NCBI RefSeq assembly: GCF_036323735.1
Contig: NC_086031.1
Location: forward strand, 49,553,225-49,617,224
Length of the DNA: 64,000 bases
Direction of reading: 5' to 3'
Origin: Rattus norvegicus
Taxonomy: Eukaryota; Chordata; Mammalia; Rodentia; Muridae
Shown in pieces: positions 58,010 through 64,000 of this stretch (the first letter of the stretch is position 1; every line of letters starts with the position of its first letter). The notes under the pieces are model-generated. The model saw only the letters and a program-made list of their open reading frames with translations, was not told where the DNA came from and made no database searches. Both the position numbers and the translations under genes were made by a program.

Positions 58010-58560
58010 GATCAGCGGCTGCTGGTTCTCGCGTGCTCTCACTCCGAGTGAATCCGTGGGAGCCGCGTGCTCCGGCTGTCTCTCTGCCAGCCACTTTCAC
58101 ACACTGTCCCCTTGGCGGATTGTTACTATGCCTGACACACATCGTGCTCCCAGGGCCGTTCTAGTGTGGCACCACAACATGCTAGCCCCAGGCATTTCAT
58201 AGTCGCCCTCTCGAAGCTGTCTCTCTGCCCGCAGGGAACTATGCTCACATCCCCTGTAGTCTGGTAAAGTCAAAGTTCCAGGAACTTGTAACTTATCAAT
58301 CAGATTTATATGTTAACTTCACAATCCACAATACATCCACACAATAAATTCACTGCCAGTTAATAAAGATATAAACCGCCCACCTAGACAAGATAAAAAT
58401 TGATCTAGTCCACCTGGATCTGGATCATCCTGCTCCGTTGTCTCCATTTTGATTTTTCTCCTTCTCCTCCTCTCTCCTTCCTATACTTTCCCCCGCCTAC
58501 CCTTTCTTCTCATCCAATGATAGGCTTCACCTTAGCCTGGACCTGCCTTGCTGCATAATG
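58010..58560. repeat. Possible rodent LTR-type repeat
   Basis: Blocks such as GTAACTTATCAATCAGATTT, CCAGTTAATAAAGATATAAA and TTCTCATCCAATGATAGGCT are reminiscent of rodent ERV/RMER LTR text, and the start is locally CpG-rich (58013-58085). I cannot name the family; no retroviral coding frame is present. Confidence 0.35.
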
Positions 58561-58564
58561 ACAT

Positions 58565-59440
58565 CATCGTATACACCTGTGCCGTGGTATACATACAGAG
58601 ACCAGAAGACAACTTTTAGAAGTCAGTTCTTCTTTCTACTGTGGGTTCTAGGGGTTGTCTCGGGTGGTGAGGCTTGGATGGTGTGTTCTCCTCACGGGCT
58701 AAGCGCTCTCACCTGCCCATACTGCAGATTTACATCCTAAATACTGGTTCTTCATCTATTCATCTAATCCATTCTAGCTGTTGCCACAAAATTCTACAGC
58801 CTGGGTGGTTTGTGGCCGACATGTACAGATCTTTCATACTTTGGAAGGTTGGAAGCTCAAGGTTCAGGCATTAGAAGATTCGCTGTCTGCAAAGGGATCA
58901 CTTCCTGGTTCAGAGGACACCCTTGCTGTGTCCTCCCACACAGGGAAGTTGAGGGTCTCTACCCCATGACCTAATTAACCATTCTTCCAGAGGTCTCATC
59001 GCTCAATCACTGGGCTGAGGTAAGGATCCAATGTGTGAAGGCCAGAGGCATGCATTTGCTTTCCACATTGGGTTTATTAAACACTATATCCCCCTGGGAT
59101 GGGCATCGGTGGGCACTGCTGCTTTAATCAGTCCTCTCTGACCAGAAGCTGAGAGCTTGGAAAGGGAGAAAGAAAAGCGGGCTTAATGACCAGCCTTTGC
59201 AGAATCACCAGGAGAGATGAGCATCCCAGGAATCAGGTCTCAGATACGAAGTCTGCCCAGTGCTGGAGGCTGGCTGCCCCGGGTGAACTCCATGGTAAGC
59301 GCTTCAGCTCAGGAGAGATCTTTGCTTTACTCCTAGATAAGGGGCTGACAGCTAAGTATGTGAGTAAGCCTCCTCACGGCTCTCGAGCTTTCTCACTTCT
59401 CTCTGTCCATTTTCTCCCCTTCTTCCACATTTTCTTTGTA
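58565..59440. other. Unique sequence
   Basis: Nothing recognised. Confidence 0.45.
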
Positions 59441-59504
59441 ATATTTTCGTTTGTTTGGTTTTTTGTTTTGTTGTTGTTTGTTTTTTGGCTTTTTGCTTTG
59501 TTTT

Positions 59505-59632
59505 TCAAGACAGGGTTTCTCTGTGTAGCCCTGGATGGCCTGGAACTCACTCTGTAGACTAGGCTGGTCTCGAACTCACAGAAATCTACCTCCCGTATGC
59601 TGGGATTAGTGTGCATCACCACCACCCAGCTC
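59505..59632 (-). repeat. B1 SINE, reversed
   Basis: CAAGACAGGGTTTCTCTGTG, GCCTGGAACTCACTCTGTAG and CACCACCACCCAGCTC, preceded by a TTTG-rich tail (59448-59504). Confidence 0.94.
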
Positions 59633-59654
59633 TAAAGTTTGTATCTTAAAGTAT

Positions 59655-60260
59655 TATTGTTTTGGATTTGCATATATTCATTATACACACTTCAGGTTCC
59701 AGAAGGACAGCTTGGCATGTAAGTATACACTGCTTGCCGGCCATGTGTTCCAGCACACCCTCTCTTCTTCCCTGCCCCTCCCCCTTTCTCTTAGTCCCTA
59801 TATTTCTCTCAGTTTTGCTTTCATTTCTATGCGACGAATGTATGTGTACATATCTAGATCCTATAGGTCTACATACAGCTTGGTTTAATTCACTCGATGA
59901 TACAATCTCTAATTGTATCTATTCTCCCGAAAAATGACATTATTTTGTTCTTTATGGATCAATAAAATTCCGTTGTGAATATAAGCCATCTTTTTCTTAC
60001 CCATTCTTCTGTTGAGGAACACCTAGGTTGCTTCACAACTTCTCTTGTAAGTAATACAACTGTGAACATTGGCATGCGGGGTCTCTACACTTGGAGTGGT
60101 AGAGCGGGATCGTGTAATACAATACTTACATTGTTGCTGCTGCTTTGTTTTGAGGAACCTCAATACCGATTTCTGTACTGATTGTACTGGCTTAGTAGTG
60201 TAAGTGTTCCCTTTTCCTTGAATTCTCACCAGCACTTGCTATTATTTATTTTCTTAATGA
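59655..60260 (-). repeat. L1 3' UTR fragment, reversed, old
   Basis: CTTTATGGATCAATAAAATTCC, ACCCATTCTTCTGTTGAGG, TTTTGAGGAACCTCAATACC and CACCAGCACTTGCTATTATT correspond to the well-known L1 3' region shared across mammals, in reverse and diverged. Confidence 0.7.
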
Positions 60261-60371
60261 AAAGGAGCAGCACTTCCATCTACCCTCTGCCCAGTTTCCC
60301 TTAATATTCAACTTTCACATAATCATGGTTCATTGTCACAACCTGGAGACTAACACTGGCACATTACTATT

Positions 60372-60568
60372 TCTTTAAATTATTTTTTAAAGATTTATTT
60401 ATTTATTTTATGTATGTGAGTACACTGTCACTGTCTTCAGACACATCAGAAAAGGGCATCAGATCCCATTACAGATGGTTGTGAGCCACCATGTGGTTGC
60501 TGGAATTGAACACAGGACCTCTGGAAGAGCAGTCAGTGCTCTTAACCGCTGAGCCATCTCTCCAGCCT
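60372..60568 (-). repeat. B2 SINE, reversed
   Basis: A full reversed B2. It is flanked by GGCACATTACTATT (60358-60371) and GGCATATTACTATT (60569-60582), a target-site duplication with one mismatch. Confidence 0.95.
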
Positions 60569-60714
60569 GGCATATTACTATTGACTAAACTGCAAGTTCT
60601 CTTTGGAATTCACCAGTTTTTCCTTCTATGGCCCTTTCTTCTTCCAAGAACCCCCACTGTATTTGGCTCACCTCCGCCTTTTAAAATTCACAACTCCCTT
60701 TGAAGACTGGATTC

Positions 60715-60895
60715 TGAACCAGTGAGATGGCTCAGTGGGTAAAGGCACTTGTCAGCCATTTGAGTTGTAGTCTCAGCCTTGGCACAGTGGTCGGAGAGGA
60801 CCAACTCCTGCACATTGTCATCCTGACCTCCATAGACATGCCATGGTGCATGTGCACCCACATGCAAAATAAAATTTTAATTAAAAAAAAAAAAA
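60715..60895 (+). repeat. B3-like SINE
   Basis: CAGTGAGATGGCTCAGTGGG, CCTGACCTCCATAGACATGC and a long A-run. The plus-strand frame 60727-61167 starts in this element and is not a gene. Confidence 0.75.
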
Positions 60896-60899
60896 GACG

Positions 60900-63770
60900 G
60901 GTAGTCGACCTTGCCATGCTTCAGAGAAAAGGCAGAAGACATTTATTTTATTGTCCACTCCAAGTTTGGAGCCTGAAGGCTGATGACAGGAAGGAGGAGA
61001 AAATATGTCTCAGAGAAGGTGAGCCCTGCAGGAGACACACTGGCTGCCTCCACCTGGAGACCTTCATGGAAACCTTCCTCTGCCCCAGCCTGGGTGCCTT
61101 CCTGTCCAAGGGTCATTCCAAGTACAAAGGCTTTGAGAAAGAACTGCCCCAAAACCCTAACAAATAAGGGGAACACAGAAGAGCTGACTCCTCAGGACCC
61201 TTCCCCTGAGGACTGATCATTTGGCCTTTGGATGCAAGCCCAGAACGTGGTCTGTAACTTTAAGACTCAGCCCCTGTTTTGAGCACACAGCAAGCACCTC
61301 ATAACAAACAGCTGGGAAGAGAAGCTGAGACACTGCATCTCAGCAGAATTGTTCCCAAATAAAGTGTTGTCTCTCTCCCTCTTCAGACTATCCCTGGTGA
61401 TGCACCCAGTGCTTAACCACTGAGCGATCTTTTCTTGCTTATGACACAGGCACTCTCCCCTCCCTGCTCCTCACCCGCAGGCCCCATTCCCACATGGCCT
61501 CTTTTATAGCAAGGATAAGAATGGTGTTTACAGGAATCTGAGTGTTCTCAAGAAGCCTTCCTACAGCTCCCCTCATTAAAAAAAAAATAGACCCCTGGCA
61601 AAGACTTATCTTTCTAGAGAGGTAAGATTCATGGAAAGACATTTCTAGAACATCGGCATCAGGGGGTGGGGATGGGGATCCTGTGTCTGAGATCCCATAC
61701 CTCTGTACTAGGGTCAGGACCTCATGAAACTCTCAACACATTAGTTTTGTGCTCTGTAGTTTACGAGGGTCACAGGGAACTGAGTTGTATCCGGAGCAGG
61801 GTGATGGTGGGAGGGCTGGCCGGTGAGAGGTTAATGGACTGGGGCAGCATATCCCAGATGGAGAATCAAGGGATGCTGGCTAATGGGCTCTGCAGATATA
61901 AAACCTTTGTCTTCCATTTTCACTAAAATAGGGTTTTGAAGTCCCTTTCCAACCATAAAAATTGGGACCAGAGAAAATGGCAAGGGCAGCAGCTGAACTT
62001 GTGATCCATGATGTGTGTGATATTACCTTCTCAGAGAGCCCTCTGATATGATTTCTCTGTCCTAGGGATCCTAGCCAACTAAACCTAGGTGAGGAGACTG
62101 GGAAAGTCGGTGACCCCAACACACAGATATCTAGTTTGATCCCTCCTTATGTGTAGTGGGACCTATCCAGTCCTGGGCCCAGGGAAAAACTCCAGAAATG
62201 TTTCTGTTGTTTTCTGTTTCTTGAGACAGGTTCTCAATAAGTACTCCAGTATGACCTTTAACTTGGGATCCTCTGGGACTATAAGCACACAGGGCTAGAA
62301 ATGGTTTCTGGGTAAAGGGCCAAGCCCCCTAATCCTAATACCTCCCTGATAATAACCACCTGTCCAAGGCAAGGGGAAGGACAGGATGACCTTTGTAGAA
62401 CTCACCCAGCTCCAAGACTAGCCACAGAATGAAGAGCAGCCTCCTCTCCCTATCCCCCGGTCCCTGAACTGCAGACTGCTTACTGGTCGCCAGGGTCCTA
62501 CCAGGCTGCAACTCTCCAGCCTTGCAGAAAAACAGTCCAGCATCTGCCCTCACCCATGCCTTATTTCCACGAGAAGGTGTCTATCTGATGGACGATGACC
62601 TTGATTGAAGATAGAAGAACTCAGTTCCCAGACTTTGGACTAAATATCTACAGACAACCCCAAGGTCTGGACTGGCTTCTCTCACCCCCTACCTTCTGGT
62701 TTCATTACGCTAACTCAGGATGCTCTTCTCTCTCCCTCCCCACTAGTTGGTCCACTCATGATTTCCACACCGTGAGAATAGCCTTATCAAATGATTGAGC
62801 CCATGACACACAACTGGGTACATTCAGCTTCTCGGGTCCCCTAATGCCCCACAATCCTCACTTCTCCCAATCTGACACCACCACTTGCCCACACGAAACA
62901 GGTTTCAGGTCTGTCTTTAGGTAGTTTTAGTCTCCTGCTACCACTAGGATTTCCCATCTGAGAAGACCTCCCTGACCTTCTCTGAGGAGGTAAGAGGCCC
63001 TGAGTTCCTCCATGCCATGCACACAACAGTGCTCTTCACTCCGGATCTATCCTGGACTACTCTCCAATACCGCCTTCCTGAGGAAGTTAGCCTGCTGCCT
63101 GGTACTGTATCTGGCTCACATTGGACAACCAATGTATCTTGGTCAGCTTCTTGGTCCCTGCAGCTGGTCTCCTCTCTTCTCTCCCTTGAAGAGGCAGGAA
63201 GGTCATTTTCCCCTTACTCTGTTCTCTGGAGGCCCCGGAATGAAGGAAGGCAGGATCCCAGAAAAGGACTGGCCTTACCTCCTCTCACTGAGCTGCTGGC
63301 TCACCAGTCTGAATGAAGAACACGAGGAACAGCTGTTAAGGAAGCTGACCTGGACATCTTCCGGGCTAAACAGGAAGTAGGGTGGAGTGCAGGGGCGGAG
63401 CTTCCTGAGGAGTAGGACAGAGGAAATCTGGCCCACGTGTGTGCGGTGTTTTCGGGTAATCCTAGCCTCAGCCCAGCAGAGCAGAGGCTGCAGTCTGCAG
63501 GAAGGTGTTCGTAGGTTCTGTCTTCAAACATCAGTCAGAAGCCCTCTGGGGCCTGTTAGGTTATTCGATCCCCTGTGGTTCGAAGCCCTGCTCAGAAGGC
63601 CTCAGTTCCAATCGGCAGGAGCAGCCCCCAGAAAGATGGTAGAATTGGAAATGGGGGAGATGTGGTAAAGACAGGTGTGTGTGAATCCCAGAAAATGCCG
63701 AGTCCTTGGAGAGGGTCGAGGCTGGGAAGCAAGGGGAGGCTGCAGAAAACCCAGAACACTCCTTCTAACC
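60900..63770. other. Mostly unique sequence
   Basis: A short reversed B1-like piece lies at 62218-62298 (TTTCTTGAGACAGGTTCTCA). No exon or other repeat is supported. Confidence 0.45.
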
Positions 63771-63774
63771 TGTT

Positions 63775-64000
63775 GTTTTAGGGTTTCTATTGCTCTGAGG
63801 CGACACCATGGCCACAACTGTTAGAGAGGAAAACACTTAACTGGGGCTGGCTTACTGTTCAGAGGTTTAGTCCATTATCATCATGGTAGGAAGCACGATG
63901 GCACGCAGGCGGGCGTGCGTTCAAAAGAAAAAGTTGCTGAGGGTTCTACATCTCCAATGACACACTGACCAGGCTTGTGCCTATGAGAACACAGAGCCCT
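63775..64000 (-). repeat. L1/Lx-type 3' end, reversed, cut by the window edge
   Basis: TTTTAGGGTTTCTATTGCTC, CGACACCATGGCCACAACTG and the downstream text are the reverse of the family seen at 9325-9688. Confidence 0.6.

Noticed and set aside
58010..58560. Endogenous retrovirus
   Set aside because: At most an LTR-like fragment; no primer-binding site or gag/pol/env frame seen, so listed only as a possible repeat.
60727..61167. 146-codon plus-strand frame
   Set aside because: It starts in a B3-like SINE and crosses its A-tail (the lysine run), so it is not a gene.
1..64000. Mouse as source organism
   Set aside because: Mouse also has B1/B2/B4, but four near-identical ID elements with long A-tails and clean target duplications in 64 kb is the rat pattern.

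Overview
This is mammalian, repeat-rich, intron-dominated DNA. Four copies of the ID SINE (BC1/tRNA-Ala-derived) with nearly identical bodies and A-tails, together with many B1, B2, B3 and B4 SINEs, point to a rat (Rattus) rather than a mouse or human genome. No bacterial, plasmid or viral gene organisation is present, and there is no CRISPR array, tRNA gene or rRNA gene.

The only gene I can support is Nav1 (neuron navigator 1), on the minus strand, so transcription runs from high to low coordinates. Three coding exons are visible. The short-form first coding exon (17594-18359) encodes the canonical Nav1 N-terminus (MLGSSVKSVQ...), lies in a strong CpG island (about 17540-18900) and ends in a GTAAGT donor in phase 1. 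Two exons further upstream, at 39929-40653 and 35250-35353, join in frame (phase 2 to phase 2). The second of them also ends in phase 1, so it can splice to the same downstream exon as the short form. They form an alternative, longer N-terminus whose end (TATVAPFQYR) resembles the matching region of NAV2 and NAV3. Both alternative N-termini carry an SxIP tetrapeptide, the EB1-binding signature of microtubule plus-end proteins. The shared downstream exons lie beyond position 1. The earliest long-form exon(s), if there are any, lie above 40653 and could not be identified.

Layout: 1-17593 is the intron after the short first exon. 17594-18900 is the internal promoter and first exon. 18900-35249 is the long-form intron that contains that promoter. 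35354-39928 is a 4.6 kb intron. 40654-64000 is upstream intron or 5' flank. The non-coding parts hold young SINEs with clear target-site duplications, older MIR/L2-like and L1-like remnants, several microsatellites, and a few regulatory-looking motifs: RFX X-box palindromes, a helically phased octamer array and a CTCF-like site.

The most unusual structures are the alternative Nav1 N-termini with matching splice phases, an ID inserted inside a B1, a SINE inserted inside a SINE in a four-SINE cluster at 48.9-49.8 kb, a 66-bp dispersed duplication at 49263/49981, and a compound CA/GT/CG Z-DNA-prone tract flanked by X-boxes at 26.3-26.5 kb. I found no evidence of a new enzymatic or defence system.
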